This document shows, one piece after another, positions 31,840-45,640 of a stretch of DNA of 64,000 bases. The stretch covers positions 214,001 through 278,000 of the forward strand of contig SKCR01006517.1 in NCBI GenBank assembly GCA_019454045.1, read 5' to 3'. Origin of the DNA: Zanthoxylum bungeanum. Its lineage: Eukaryota; Streptophyta; Magnoliopsida; Sapindales; Rutaceae. Every line of letters starts with the position of its first letter. The first letter of the stretch is position 1. The notes below the pieces were generated by a model, which worked only from the letters and a program-made list of their open reading frames with translations, was not told the DNA's origin and did no database searches. The position numbers were made by a program, and so were the translations under genes.

Positions 31840-34316
31840 TGTTAGGGTTTATACTCGGAGTGCTAATTCGAATCGTATTTATGTCCGATTCATAAATACG
31901 AGCGATTCAATTTTCCATAATATTATTAATTTAATAGTAGCACCCTTGTCTTTTATACATTTATTCTATCTAATTACGATTAGATATCTGATTACGATTA
32001 GATCAAAATTGAATCCGATTTAGTGATACGTGTATATTTGACAAAGTCCCTAGGACTTACAGTATAGTGCGCAGTTATAATAAAATTTGTAATTGACCAT
32101 GGGAAGCACATTATTAGTTGTATATCCTTAAATAAAGTTCTTGGTCAAGATTTGCTAACGGGTTGGTTAGTAAAATCCGTTGAAATCAGTACATGTCGTA
32201 TATCGAGACTTGACTCGTATAGACATGTAGGTATTTATTTGATAAGACACTGAACGACTCACTGAAGGTTTCCTAATAGATGGTACACCAACGTCAATAG
32301 GAACCTTCTCGAGTAGAGCGAGCATTGTGGCCCTTCAACTTGAGATACCACAGTGGATATTATCCTTCATACTTTGATGGTAGTCACGTCAATGATCTAG
32401 TCATGATCTGACCTCTGCCTATTCGTTGGGTGTGGACTGATGCTCATGGTATCCTGTGCGTATCAAGATAAGATCCGTTAGTTCTGTGTACAAGGTATAG
32501 GTACCCTCACGTGTTTACGATCTTGTAAATTCATGGTCGTGGTATAACTTCAGAAATTAGTTCCAGTGTTATTTAGAGATCGTAAATTGAAATTCAATTG
32601 TATTATACCGAATGGATTTGATGTTATGTTCTATATCCCAAGTATAATACGGATAGCCTGTGACGGATGGATTATATGTATGCTATGACCTCGGCTTGCA
32701 TACTTTAGAAAGATTATCGGTGGTCATCATAATTCATGAGTGGGTGAATTATGGATATGAAATTAGATTTTGTGATGGATAAACCTGAACTTAGAGAGTC
32801 TCACAATATGAAGTGTACTCATAGAGCGCTAGAGAAATTAATTACGAATAATTTGATTATTTTTAATATTACACATGCTGAGGTTTTCTTAGTATTTAGT
32901 GTGTATGTGTATATGATACATAATTTGATTAGATACACATTAGTATTAATTGGAGAATAACTATTGTTCATGCAGATTAATTAATTAAATAATTATTATT
33001 TGATTAATTGGTTATGCATATGACTTATTAAGTTTTTATATGTATTGGACACATATATAATAGTAATTAGTTATTTTTGTCCCATGAGATAATGATTATT
33101 AATTGTTTAAATGTTAATTATTTGTAATTGTTATTATTATTTTGATGCTTTATGGATAAGTATTAATTATGGCAAATTAAGACCATGTGTTTAGAACATA
33201 TGTGAATGATTTCTAATCAAGTGTTACAAACCAAGAAAAAAATATCTAAATTACCCTCTATTTATTAGTGTATTTTTTCGGCAAAAAATTAATAAAAAAA
33301 TAGAGATTCTGCTATGCTTTTAAAAGTAAGGCGATGGCCACTGTGTGACCCAGAAGCACTTAGGCCATTTGGCCACTTTGCTTCTTTGCATTTAAATGTG
33401 TGGCGATGGCCACAGAGTGATCCAGAAGCACCTAGGCCATTGGCCACTTTTGTAAAGTAATTTCAGGCCAAACGGCCAGTTGCTTGAGAATCAATTTTTT
33501 ACTTATTTGGTCATTTGAAGTGGCTCTCGTTTTGGATTGCCGTTTGTTCCCTTGAAATGATTTCAAGAAAATTAATATGGGGCTTTTCTTTTGGATGCGC
33601 AAAACAACAAATTGGAGCATAAACAACTTCAAATGGAGCTTAAACTACGAATAGTGGAGGAGTTAAGGTAATTCCTTAACTTGTTGGGTTGAAAATTATT
33701 TCAATTTGTTCTAATTGATTTACATATGATGTAGTTAGGGTTTATGGTTGTTTGTTGAGTTTTGCTTGTGAGAAAAATCTAATTGATTATATTATGGTAG
33801 CATGTGTAAATAAATTGGGTAATTAATGTAATTGACCCAATTAGGATGTTGGATACTCTTATTTCCATTTTAGAGTTATATTAGCCACTAATAAGTGACC
33901 TATAATTATTTTAGAGTAATTTTTTTGGTGGACTCATTGAATTGATCAAATTGGATTTGGTTATGAATATGAATTAAATAAATTGAAGAATTAATTTGAT
34001 TAATTTGTAATTAATTCAATTTAGCTTAATTTGTGAAATTGAGTTGCTATGGATGTAATTGGATGTATAATAAAGCGTAGGATAATTTCTAGAATTTTTG
34101 GAATTATTTCGGAAGTGTTTTTGGAATTTTTCGTCAAATCGCATTAAGGGAAAATTGTAATTTGGTGAAATTATGATACTTATGAATATCATAAAAGATT
34201 TGGGTAAAATACGGATTTATAATTGGTATATGATATCAATTATTCATCGGGACTGTTAAAATTTTTAAAAGTCGATTTTGCCCATTAGCTGTGCTTCCTC
34301 CCGATTAACCCTAACA
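31840..34316 (+). repeat. 5' LTR of element X
   Basis: 2,477 bp, colinear with 38514-41006 with scattered substitutions and small indels, perhaps 88-90 % identical by eye. It holds a 72 bp tandem duplication at 33328-33455. Open frames inside it do not resemble known proteins. Confidence 0.92.
33328..33455 (+). repeat. 72 bp tandem duplication in element X 5' LTR
   Basis: GGCGATGGCCAC..CCAGAAGCAC..TAGGCCATTTGGCCACTTT occurs twice, starting at 33330 and 33402. The same duplication is at 40014 and 40086 in the 3' LTR. Confidence 0.85.
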
Positions 34317-37300
34317 AAATTGGTATCAGGGCAGGTCTGATGCTTCATCCATTACGTTATTCATGTTTGATATTTGATATTTAATCCAATTTAATATTCA
34401 CACATGCATTTAATATATATATGTTTCTTGACTTTTTGATTCTACGCTAATAGATATGTAACGGAAATTTAATTGTTAAATTGAGTTATATTCTATAGGT
34501 AGAATTGAATTGTTTAGAAAATGATTTAGATTAAAATTCTACATTTGATGTAGATTATAGCTTCTATAGGAAAATCCCCATTTTTAAATATGTTGTAAAG
34601 TAATGTGTATTGGATACATATTTCTTTCCGTCTTGCCAATACGGTTTATGGGTAACTTTCTATGGCTACATCCGAGATTGTGCCAAAGCAGTGAGGGTGT
34701 AGTTGATAGAATTTTATCCACACCGATTGTATATTTATATTAGACAAATTCAAGTGAAAGTGGAAATCATGAACATTCCAAAGCTGTCAGGACTACATCA
34801 GTAGCTTGAATTTATCATGGACAAGTGTAGCCTTGATATGTCTCCTTGTGAACATGCCAAACTGTCACAACGAGAAACGGTCAAGACCAAAACGAGGAGT
34901 CACTGGTAAGTGATTGACAAAGATTTATCTACCTAATGAATTTACGTAGGTGAAATCGTGCCAAAGCTGTGAGTCGAAATATATTCATGGGATCCTACTC
35001 TCGCTATGGAATTCAATTTAGTTATTGAATTCTCATGGATTACGGTATTATGTAAAGTACTGGGAGACACTACTGGGTTAAAAATCCATAACTAAAGCAG
35101 TGTGTAATTTTATGTAATTTACTACTTTCGTTTTCCTTTATTCTATATTACTTATAGATTTATGCTTCTAATCCACTGCATGTCTATTATTATAATAGAT
35201 TTTATGAGTTTACTTATGGTTGCGTAGTTCTAGAATAGGTTCTAGAAATGACAGTAGACTTAGATATTGTTGGATTATTTTAAACCATCGGGAACTGTTG
35301 TTTCGATTTTCTTTAAAAATCAAGATGGTTTGTGACATAGTTACTAAGTCATGATTAGGTAATCTAAATATATATATGTGTTAAGGATATTATTCTAGTT
35401 AGAATTGTTTCTTATGCAGTAAGAATTGACTTGAATAGTTCATGTCTCGGGATTGTGGTTTGGCAGTATTTATTTGTCTTATAATGTCGAATCTTAGCTT
35501 TTAGTGACTTTTAGAAGTCAGGTATCTGACATAGTTTGCTAATTAATTATTTTACAATTGTTGCGAATAATTGAATGTAAATTATAAAGCTTAAGAAAGG
35601 AGATACGTATAGTTGTGTATAGAGAATATCGATTCTCGCAATACGACAACTGTAGGTATTGGATACCGGATCTCCCATCTAGTTATTTAAAATAATATTC
35701 AACAACTGTTTTGATATTTGATATCAGAACCTGACTATTGAATAGTTACTTGCTCTGTATAAACAGTTGTTAAATATTTTAAAGCGACTAGTAATGTCAT
35801 TAATGAAAGATAAACATTAAGAAAATATTCGGTTAAATAATTAACTTAGAACTGTGCTTTATGAGATTTTATCATAAAAGCATTAGATGCTTGTTCTTTA
35901 TGGTAAAGGATGGTCTGATATGAGATCACACCACGTATCCTTATCTATTTAATGAATATTATTTTCAGGTTGTGATTAAATCTCATTTAACCAATGATCG
36001 TCATTGGACCAAAGATTTATTAAACTAATACATCGGATGTATGTGGTTTAATGAATTAATAATTACCTTAGATAGTTTTCCTTACTCCGTAACTTTGTTA
36101 ATGAATTGTCATAACTTAGTTGCAAGTTTCTAATAGAGAACATATTGAACGTCTTGAATTGTTCAAGAATTGTCAATGTGTTTCTAATGAAACTCGGATA
36201 GAATATTTTGAATAGTTCAAAGATATTTTATCTATAGTGTTGAAAAATATACTTTGAAATTCATTGAATTGTTCGAAGATGTTAGATATGATCAAACACA
36301 TGAATTTAAGGCAATAAGTTTTAAAGTTATTTAATGAATTTAATTCTTACTCAAAATTAAACTGCCACGATTCCATTGTGATGGAATTGGTTAGTGAGAG
36401 TAATAGAATCTTATATGATTTGATTCGTTGATATTGAGTGTTACCGAATTGTTTTTCAATAATCTTGGGGTTATGCTCTAGAAACGCTATTTCGTCTCTT
36501 TAATTTAGGTTTCATTCATTCCTACAGTTACATATATGATATGTACAGAAGAAAATTTCGAATCTTGAAAAGTTTGAAATTTGACTATTTCTTTGTATAA
36601 TAGTTATATAATTGAAAGTACTTGTGCCTTGGAGGTACAAGTAAGGTTTATCATTTATTCTATTTAATGGAATATTGCATTCTATTTGATATAATATATT
36701 TTCTACAATCCCGAGTAATAAAACTATTTTATTACTTGGTGGTTAACATTGGATGTTGATGATTACAGAAAATATTTGACTAAGTGAAGTCAAATGTGAG
36801 AAAGATAAACTGTAGTGGAACTACATCATTAGTAAGATGAAAAGACCATTAGACAACTTCCGTATAAGTCTAATAGGATGTCAGAATCATTTACAAAGTA
36901 TTTGATACTTAATGATTTTGTTGTTTTCTTATTGAAGAAAATTATCTTATAACTTAGAGTGGGAGCGATATTTGATATCAATTCTGGATCTTAACATTAA
37001 ACCATAGATATAGGATTGTTCATGGCTTACTACGATCAAGTTTTGAACTTGATTAGGCTTTCGTTATGAATAGTTCATAAAATATACAAATAGTTTGCGC
37101 AGTAAAAGCGAAGTGAGGTCGATAAAGGTTTGACCTTTATAGTATGACAATAAAAAGGTTATACTCAGTAGTTTATTGTGGATTCTAAGGAAGCTTGTTT
37201 CTTATCGCACTGATTTAATAATTAAAGATTTGTTGGTTGATGTTGATATTAAATTATATATTTTGGCTAAAGAATGCAAAGTGGCGTTCTTGAGTAATTT

Positions 37301-38513
37301 CTTCGAATGAGAGATCCGTCGTAATTTCTTAGTTTGAAGAGTTCATTCTCAAATGACCATAGAGTTTGTATTATGCTAAAATCACAGTTTGATATACTAG
37401 CTTATATAGCTTATTATAGACTCAGATAAGCTTTCCAGAAAATCGTGTTCTCTGATTTTGATATTAGTCAGATTATCTGGTTTTATCAAAGTATATAGAA
37501 TACGTATTTATCAGTAGGGTCAATGGGAGCGTAAAAATTTCTTTCTAGTGTTATATATCTTAAGTTTTCTTTTCTCTGTAGTAGCATTGGTAATAGTCTC
37601 TGATATATTTGATATAAAATTTTATATAAGATATAAAACAGAGAGACTTATGAGATACTCCCATTAGTAGCATGTTAGATACAATCTAATAAAGGACATA
37701 GTGAGACTATCTGTATGACATTTAGTATAATTGTTTAACAGTTAACCTGTCTTTTATGTATATAGTATTCATCTTTCATAAATGATGATTCCTTTGTCGA
37801 AAGAAAGATTGATTGGAATGTCTAGTCAATCTTATTCATAATATGATGATGACATAATGAATATTATATTATTTTTGATTTAAGATGTCAATTTAATGGC
37901 AATTGTTATGAGTTATTTGATATGCAGTAGACCATAAGATGTGTCTTGAAATATGTTCTTGTAATCTTTGAGATATTAAGAACGAGTTTCTCCTACATTG
38001 AGAATTAAGTCAGCAACCATAAGGTCAGATTAGTTTTGATCCTGATTATGACATTAGATGGTCTATGTCATATAAAGTCGGAAAAGATACAGCAGAAATG
38101 TCACCATTGATTCTACTAAACTAGTGGAATCAGTTACAACTTATAAAGTATCGACTTATGAAGTTGCATAGTGACCTCATAGATTAGAAGTTTTTTATAT
38201 TAGTGTAGTGCTTGCGATTGTCTCAAAGTATTTGTATTTGATTTCTAAATACATAGACAACTAAGTAGCTATAGCATAATACTGATATAACGTCTGAGTC
38301 ATATTAATGTGGAATTTGGATTTTGTAAAATATGAATGATACTAGCTTAGGAATATGGTTGGGTTTGTTGAACAAACTCGATTGTTAAAGCATGCTTACT
38401 TGTTGTTGCCTATCTCTGAGTGCTGGTGAGCTCTTGTGGGCCATGAGTATGTGATACACATTTACGATGTGTATAGGATAACATGGATTGGCACTAGAGC
38501 AAGTGGGAGAAAC
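34317..38513 (+). pseudogene. Element X internal region, eroded copia-like coding sequence
   Basis: The PBS TGGTATCAGGGC (34321-34332) is close to the initiator tRNA-Met complement. The remaining 4.2 kb is saturated with stops. Weak pol traces are in the expected order. AKECKVAFLSNFFE near 37265-37310 sits where MDVKTAFLNG is found in copia RT, and a GSVKISF-type trace near 37515-37550 sits ahead of the position of YVDD. The end ALEQVGE near 38490-38510 runs into the PPT. These alignments are weak; the alternative is a non-autonomous element without pol. Confidence 0.45.
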
Positions 38514-39650
38514 TGTTAGGGTTGGTACTCGAAATGCCAATCCGGATCTTATTTATGCCCAATTCATAAATACGAGCGATTCAATTTTCCATAATATCAC
38601 TAATTTAATGGTAGCACCCATGTATTTTATACATTTATTCGATCTAATTACGACTAGATATCTAATTACGATTAGGTTGAAATTGAATCTGATTCAGTGA
38701 TATATGTATATTTGACAAAGACCCTAGGATTTACAGTATAGTGCGCAGTTACAACAAAGTTTGTAATTGATAATGAGAAGCGCACTATTAATTGTATATC
38801 CTTAAATAAAGTTCCTGGTTAAGATTTGCTAACACGGGTCGGTTAGTAAAATCCATTGAAACCAGTACATGTCATATATCGTGACTTGGTCCGATGGTTT
38901 ATCCCAGTGAAACATGAGTCTCGGTAGACTCGTATAGATATGTAGGTATTTATTTGATAAGACACTGAACGACTCACTGAAGGTTTCCTAATATATGGTA
39001 CACCAACGTCAATAGGAACCTTCTCGAGTTGAGCGAGCATTATGGTCCTTCAACTTGAGATACCACTGTGGATATATGAGCTTTCCTCCACACTTTGATG
39101 GAATCTAGTCATGATCAGACATCTGCATGTTCGTTGGGTATGGACTGATGCTCATGATATCCTGTGCGTATCAAGACAGGATTCGTCAGTCATGTATACA
39201 GGGGATAGGCATCCTCACATGTTTACTATTTGGAAATTAGTTCCGAGTGTTATTTAGAGATCGTAAATTGAAAGTCGAATGTATTATACCGAACAGATTT
39301 GACGTTCTATTCTATATCCAGGTATATACGGATAGCCTGTGACGGAGGGATTATACGTATGCTATGACCTTGGCTTGCATAGTTTAGCGAGATTATCCGT
39401 GGTCGTCATAATTCATGAGTGGGTGAATTGTGGACACGAAAGTGGATATTTTGACGGATAACCTAAACTTAGAGAGTCTCACAATATGAAGTGTACTCGT
39501 AGAGCACTATGGCAATTAATTGTGAATAATTTGATTATTTGTAATATAAACATGCTGAGGTTTTTTAGTATTTAATGTGTATGTGTATATGATACATAAT
39601 TTGATCAGATAAACATTAGAATTAATTGGAGAATAGCACTTGTTCATGTA

Positions 39651-39680
39651 GATTAATTAATTAATTAATTAATTAATTGT
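39651..39680 (+). repeat. AATT microsatellite in element X 3' LTR
   Basis: About seven TTAA/AATT tetranucleotide repeats; the matching place in the 5' LTR (about 32980) has only two or three. Confidence 0.8.
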
Positions 39681-40011
39681 TATTTGATTAATTAATTATG
39701 CATATGACTAATTAATTTTTTATGTGTTGGACACATATCTAATATTAATTAGTTATTTTTGTCCCATGAGATAATGATTATTAATTGATTAAATGTTAAT
39801 TATTTTAATTGTTATTATTATTTTGATGCTTTATGGATAATTATTAATTGTGGCCAAGTAAGACCATGTGTTTAGAACATATGGGGATGATTTCTAACCA
39901 AGTGTTACAAACTAAGAAAAAATATCTAAATTACCCTCTATTTATTAGTGTCTTTTTGCGGTAAAATTTTTTTTTTAAAAAAAATGGAGATGCTGCTTTG
40001 CTTTTAAAAGT

Positions 40012-40138
40012 GTGGCGATGGCCACTGTGTGACCCAGAAGCACGTAGGCCATTTGGCCACTTTGCTGCTTTGCTTTTAAAAGTGTGGCGATGGCCACTGA
40101 GTGATCCAGAAGCACGTAGGCCATTTGGTCACTTTTGT
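40012..40138 (+). repeat. 72 bp tandem duplication in element X 3' LTR
   Basis: Two copies of TGTGGCGATGGCCACT..CACGTAGGCCATTTGG. The 39998-40240 reading frame is open only because of this duplication (72 is divisible by three). Confidence 0.85.
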
Positions 40139-41006
40139 AAAGTAATTTTAGGCCAAACGGCCAGGTGCTTGAGAAGCAATTTTTTACTTATTTGGTCATT
40201 TGAAGTGGCTCTCGTTTTGGATTGCCGTTTGTTCCCTTGAAATGATTTCAAGAAAATTAATTTGGGGCTTTTCTTTTGGATGAGCAAAATAACAAATTGG
40301 AGCATAAATAACTTCAAATGGAGCTTAAACTAGGAATAGTGGAGGAGTTAAAGTAATTCCTTAACTCGTTGTGTTGAAAATTATTTCAATTTGTTCCAAT
40401 TGATTTACATATCATATAGTTAGGGGTTACGGTTGTTTGTTGATTTTTGCTTCTGAGAAAATCTAATTGATTATATTATGGTAGCTTGTGTAAATAAATT
40501 GGGTAATTAATGTAATTGACCCAATTAGGGTATTGGATACTCTTAATGTCATTCTAGAGTTATAGTAGCCACTCATAAGTGACCTAAAATTGTTATAGAG
40601 TAACTTTATGGTGGGACTCATTGAATTGATCAAATTAGTTTTGGTTATGAATATGAATATGAATTGAATTAATTGAAGAATTAATATGATTAATTTGTAA
40701 TTAATTCAATTTAGCTTAATTTGTGAAATTGAATTGCCATGGATGTAATTGGATGTAAAATAATGCAAAGGATAATTTCTAGAATTTTCGTAATTATTTC
40801 GGAAGTGTTTTTTGAATTTTCAGTAAAATCGCATTAAGGGAAAATTGTAATTTGGTGAAATTATAATACTTATGAATATCATAAGAGATTTGGGCAAAAT
40901 AGGGATTTATAATTGGTATATGATATCAATTATTCATCGGGACTGTTAAAAGTTATAAAAGTCGATTTTGCTCGATAGTCGTGCTTCCTCTTGATTAACC
41001 CCAACA

Positions 41007-41528
41007 TATATATGCATCCAAAAATAAGTTATTCAAACATTTCGAATTAAATATAAATAGAAAATAAAAAATATATTTTACATTGAGTGAGCTCTTATTT
41101 TTTACCAATACTAATCTAATTAGTACAAAAAGTTCCAAGGTCTTCAAATCTCGCTCCAAAGTGGTGTTGGCTCCTTTTGCGACTTCGGTGCTCTAAATTA
41201 CAACAATTGAAACTTTTCATTAGAAAAATAAATTACAATATTTGTAAACAATGGCCTTATGTCCTTACATCTCAAAACCAAAACCATGGCCTTGCATCTC
41301 AAAACCAAAACCAACACAAAAATAAGAGCCGGAAAAATTTATGACCAATGCAAAATCCATTCATCACATGAAAAACAATAACCATTTATCTTATAATATT
41401 ATTTTGTGTCTGCTCATTTAAACATGCATATCAATATTTATGACTCATATAAATATATAAAAACAGTAACTTTAAATTAAATGAGAAGGATTAAGAACAC
41501 TTTTCAACATTTGCTCTCTGATGCCAAT
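41007..41528 (-). other. Copia B leader, LTR-proximal part, with PBS
   Basis: Begins with the right TATAT duplication of X (41007-41011) and ends next to B's 5' LTR. The minus strand reads ATTGGCATCAGAG at 41527-41515, a PBS resembling the initiator tRNA-Met complement TGGTATCAGAG with one change. Otherwise it is AT-rich with a tandem ATCTCAAAACCAAAACCA duplication near 41268-41310. No coding. Confidence 0.65.
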
Positions 41529-43080
41529 TGTAGGAACCACTTTCCTAGCGTAGCGGAAACACGTTAGGCACCCAGATCAAACTTGAAAAAAAATTTGCCC
41601 TTATCTTTGAATGGCTGAATGTTACCAACACCTAGAGTGAATTTTTGCTTCTATTTTTGATAAAATTTCAGACTCGGAACAGCCTCCGAATGGTGACACA
41701 AAAACTGGACTGTTTTGCACCTGAAATAAACCAGATTTGCTACCAAGTTCAACCCTTGTATGAATCATTATCTGCTATATTTCAGGTCTGATTTTTCAGC
41801 CAAAACCAGTCCTCGACACAACCCCAATATACCCTTTAAAGTTCCCTAAAATTTTTGGATCAACCGCAAAATAAACCGAATCCCGTTTCACCAATACAAC
41901 ATGAGGCAGTGAGCAAAAATAATGCTCACTGCCAAAGGTCAAGGAAGAAGGAAGATGATGGATTTTTGTTTGAAACCAAAAAGACTTTCGAGTTATATCT
42001 CATTACCAACAGAACGTAGGTTGGGCTACATTCACAATACGAATCCCTAAACTTTTTAGAGATTCTAAGTCACACAAGTTTTTTCTTTTATTTTCTTCTC
42101 ATTTTTGTTTTATTTCTCTCAACACTTGAGAGAGTTTTGGAAGAAGAAAATGTGGCTAGGGTTAGAATGAGAGGCTTAGGCTAAAAAGAAAATTAAAAAG
42201 TTTTTTATAGCTAGAGTTATTTGTTTCCAAAACAAACAAACCCTTTCCCCTTCTACCTATACAAGTTTCGGCCACCTCCCTATTTTGAATAAGAAATTTT
42301 ACAACAATAAATCTTTGATTAAACTCCTTCATGATGACAAAATATGTTACAAAATTAAATATTCAATTAGCCTTTTGAAAATATAACTTTCAAAAGTAAA
42401 CAAGTTCCAAAACTCAAAACTTGAAATTCCAATAATGACCTCATTAAATTATATCATATATAATTTACTATTAAGCAATTAATAAGTATAATATAATTAT
42501 TAAAACCATATATTAAATTTTAATATATAGTTTCAAGCATGACAAAATAATATTATTAATCATATTAATAATATTTTCATATGTGAGTATATAATTGAAC
42601 TAAATAATTATATTTAATCTGCTTTAGTATATTGAGCTAGCATGTGGACCAAATAGACCTACGGTTCCAAGCTCCAATAATCTCGAAATATTAATTAAGC
42701 TTTTAATTATATATTCCAAATTATTAACTCTGGGTTATTCCACTAAAAACCAAAAGCTGTACTCCCGTTGCCGCAGACAGATATTAAGTCGAACCACGTC
42801 CATGTCAATCGATATAGTCATTATATACGGACTAACCCTTCATGAGTATCTCATAATTAGAGCCGGGTCATAATGTCTGTTATACCCTTCTAATTATTTT
42901 TACCTTAAGTACCATTGATTCTTTAATAAACGATTTATTCATTGCCATTATGAATTTTAATCTTTCTATTCATAATAGAAAGACTCGAGTGCTCTAATCG
43001 TTCATGTTTGAATCAACCCTTAAGGAATATACTCCTCTACTTCTCGCTAGAAGGAACAAACTCCATGTCTATGTAAAACA
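41529..43080 (-). repeat. Copia B 5' LTR, inner part
   Basis: In the minus sense this is the 3' three quarters of the LTR, ending GGTTCCTACA at 41529. It continues after copia C at 52973-53533; the two parts together give about 2.1 kb. AAACA at 43076-43080 is the left target duplication of copia C. Confidence 0.8.
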
Positions 43081-45021
43081 TGTTAGGGTTCCTAGAACAT
43101 GCCAAGGATCTAATAAGCATGAAAACATGTTCATAAATTCAAAATAAGTTACGGAATATACTTACAATGAACGGATTTGAGCTTTAAAATTTTGGGAGGA
43201 AGATCTCCAAGATCCTTCCTTTGTTGATGATTCATACTCTTGAAGTGGTTTCCCTATCACCTTAGTTGATTTCTCAAAGTGCTAGCTTTGTTGATTTTGC
43301 CACAAAATCAAAGAGAGGGGAGGCCATAGTTCACGCCCAAGTTAAGAGGATTTTAGGGTTTTTCATTTTCAAAATGTGTTAAAAGTGTGTCAAGTGTGCA
43401 GAGAATTAGATTTGGTAAAAGGTTTTACCCTTTTCACCCAAACTAGGTAGTTGGGTCTTGATTTTCCAAAAACCAAAACCATGTAGATAAAAAGCAAGTG
43501 GTATTGGCTTAAATGCCAACTACCCTCCCAACTACCACATTAAAGTGGGCCCCATATTTGAATTCAAAATTCAAATGTCTCTACGAATATTTGTCGCGGC
43601 TCAGTTCCGTTTAATCCAATTAAACGAACTTTCGTTGCTAAATAATTAAATCTAATTTAATTAAATATCGATGCCTTACAAATATATTACGAATGTCGTT
43701 TACGAATTAATTCTAAATTAATTCGTTCGTTCGTATTAAAGTCCGACTTTAATTTCGTAATGAAATCCAATTCATTGTAATATATCTGATATATTAATTT
43801 TATCCCATACGAATAAATTAAATAGAAAAATCAAATTTAACAATTAAATTTATTCTACCGATTAATTCCAAATTAATCGCGTTCTCTCTCTTCCGAACAC
43901 ATTTAATCCCAGATTAAATAATACCTCAATTAATCCCAGATTAATTTTCTCCCTCTTAATTAATCCTAGATTTATTCTAATTTAAATCAACTGTCATCGG
44001 TGAATCTTTGGGAAGCGACCCAAGAGATCCATGGATATATTGGCAGTAAATACGGTCATCGGATTATCCGAATACGTGCGTACCTCGTACCACGTGCTTA
44101 TCGATTTACAAGACATGGTTGGCTTCTAGCAAAGCCCCGTGCCTACCCAATTCTCCAGAAATATTCTTACTGGAATATATAATCTATGTCAGGCGTAGTA
44201 TATGTAGTATTGCGTATTGCGATCCAGTATCAGGTGTCACATGCTAGGCCTAGGGCTGGAATTGTTTCTGCCCCGTACGAAGCACATGTCGGATGTCTGG
44301 TAACTAGTCTCTATAATCGGATGAACATGACCTAGTCATATCATCCCGATGACTGCAGTACTTAAGAGTACTAGTTCCGTATCCTACGTGACATCATCTC
44401 CACTATGACTGGAGTGATGCTTCCGTCTTGACATCACACCCAATACACTACGATTCTCAATATACCCAGCAGAGGCGTACACAGAACCGGTTAAAACCCT
44501 GGACGACCAAAACCAAAGCATATTGATTGTCGCAAGTATTAGCGGTGCCAGTCTCACGTTAAGACCAAATACGCCTACCCTGATTTCGGACTTCCATAGA
44601 CACGTAGTCATACTACCGATGAAATTCCGAGGGGTCTATCCAGAGCGAAGCTGTTTCCGTACCATCGGTAAACACAACCTCCTATTACACTTGCATGAGT
44701 ATCCAATACCCACATATATGATAACTATGCTATTGCGCCCTCACAACTCGCACAAGTGTAATACTAGTCTATTTTACATTATCGATGTCCAATCTCGATA
44801 ATACTACGACTAGGGATATTTAATGATTAATCCTTCGAGGACTGATACTGTCTCATATCATCTCAATCCAGGAACTAATCATAAGGACCTTATATCATTT
44901 ATATATCTAGGTGATCTAATCACAAATGATAAGAGTGCAATCTCATTGTCACATAGTTAATTTGTACAACAACACAATTATTTGTATAAACAGTGACGCT
45001 ATGGGTCATAATTTTCTAACA
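43081..45021 (-). repeat. 3' LTR of copia C
   Basis: 1,941 bp. In + coordinates it starts TGTTAGGGTTCCTAG and ends TTTTCTAACA, followed by ATCTCCCACTT, the complement of the PPT. It is paired with 51037-52967. Confidence 0.92.
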
Positions 45022-45640
45022 ATCTCCCACTTGGCCTATAGCCAGTCACTCGAGTGTCACACACCCAAACTATGTACGGTTCGCTTAAACTGCTGAGGAA
45101 TGGCTTTCGTCAGCGGATTTGCATGATATCGTCTGATGCGATTTATTCGATCATCACATCGCCATGATGTATGATCCGAACGAATCAGATGAATAGTTGA
45201 AGTACATATCTGGATCGTTGATGAGACCATTAATTTTTTAGCCTGTGCTGACGCCTAGCTCAGCTTCTAACAGAACTGTATCTAATCTAATTAGATATAT
45301 TATCGACCCAAATGGCTTCTATTGTTGCCTTAGCCGCAGCAATAACCAGTATTTGTTGTTTATTCGGTAACAGTATCTTGCTTGGAAGATTTCTAGCTCA
45401 CTGTTCCGTTATTCAAACTGTATAGTACCATTATTTTTATCGGTTAGGAAACTTACAACAGTGATTCCAGTCACTTCAAGTCCTCATTCTCCATAGTTTA
45501 AGGCATCATCCTTAGTTCTCTAAGATACTAACGGATGTTCTTAATATCAATCCAGTGACTATCACTTGGATTGACCTGTTTGTGACTCCATATGCTCAAA
45601 GCGTATGAGACACCAGGTAACGTATATTCTTCAATGTATG
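45022..45640 (-). pseudogene. Copia C RNase H relic and PPT
   Basis: The PPT complement is at 45022-45031. Upstream in the minus sense are RNase H traces: IFQARYC-type sequence with the +1 frame SSKQDT near 45370-45400, and SHWID..DVKN remnants near 45535-45570. The order matches copia A 25641-26280. Stops throughout. Confidence 0.7.

Larger units (their letters stand above)
31840..41006 (+). mobile_element. Element X: LTR retrotransposon with perfect TATAT target duplication
   Basis: 9,167 bp bounded by TATAT at 31835-31839 and 41007-41011. 5' LTR 31840-34316, PBS at 34321, internal 34317-38513, PPT AAGTGGGAGA at 38501, 3' LTR 38514-41006. LTRs start TGTTAGGGTT and end CCTAACA or CCCAACA. 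The internal region is only 4.2 kb and has no long reading frame. The iMet-type PBS and PPT suggest copia. It sits in the copia B leader. Confidence 0.93.
38514..41006 (+). repeat. 3' LTR of element X
   Basis: 2,493 bp. Compared with the 5' copy it has an extra TCCGATGG..ACTCG block near 38890-38930, an expanded AATT microsatellite (39651-39680) and a T/A homopolymer run near 39966-39984. The 72 bp duplication lies at 40012-40138. Confidence 0.92.

Noticed and set aside
39998..40240. Frame with a duplicated VWRWPL..DPEARRPFGHF peptide
   Set aside because: It is open because a 72 bp LTR duplication is a multiple of three; the homologous place in the 5' LTR is not open.
44000..44801. Small frames repeated at 44000-44801 and 51954-52755 and similar ones at 18781 and 16164
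   Set aside because: They fall in the conserved middle of copia family LTRs and recur because the LTRs are repeats.
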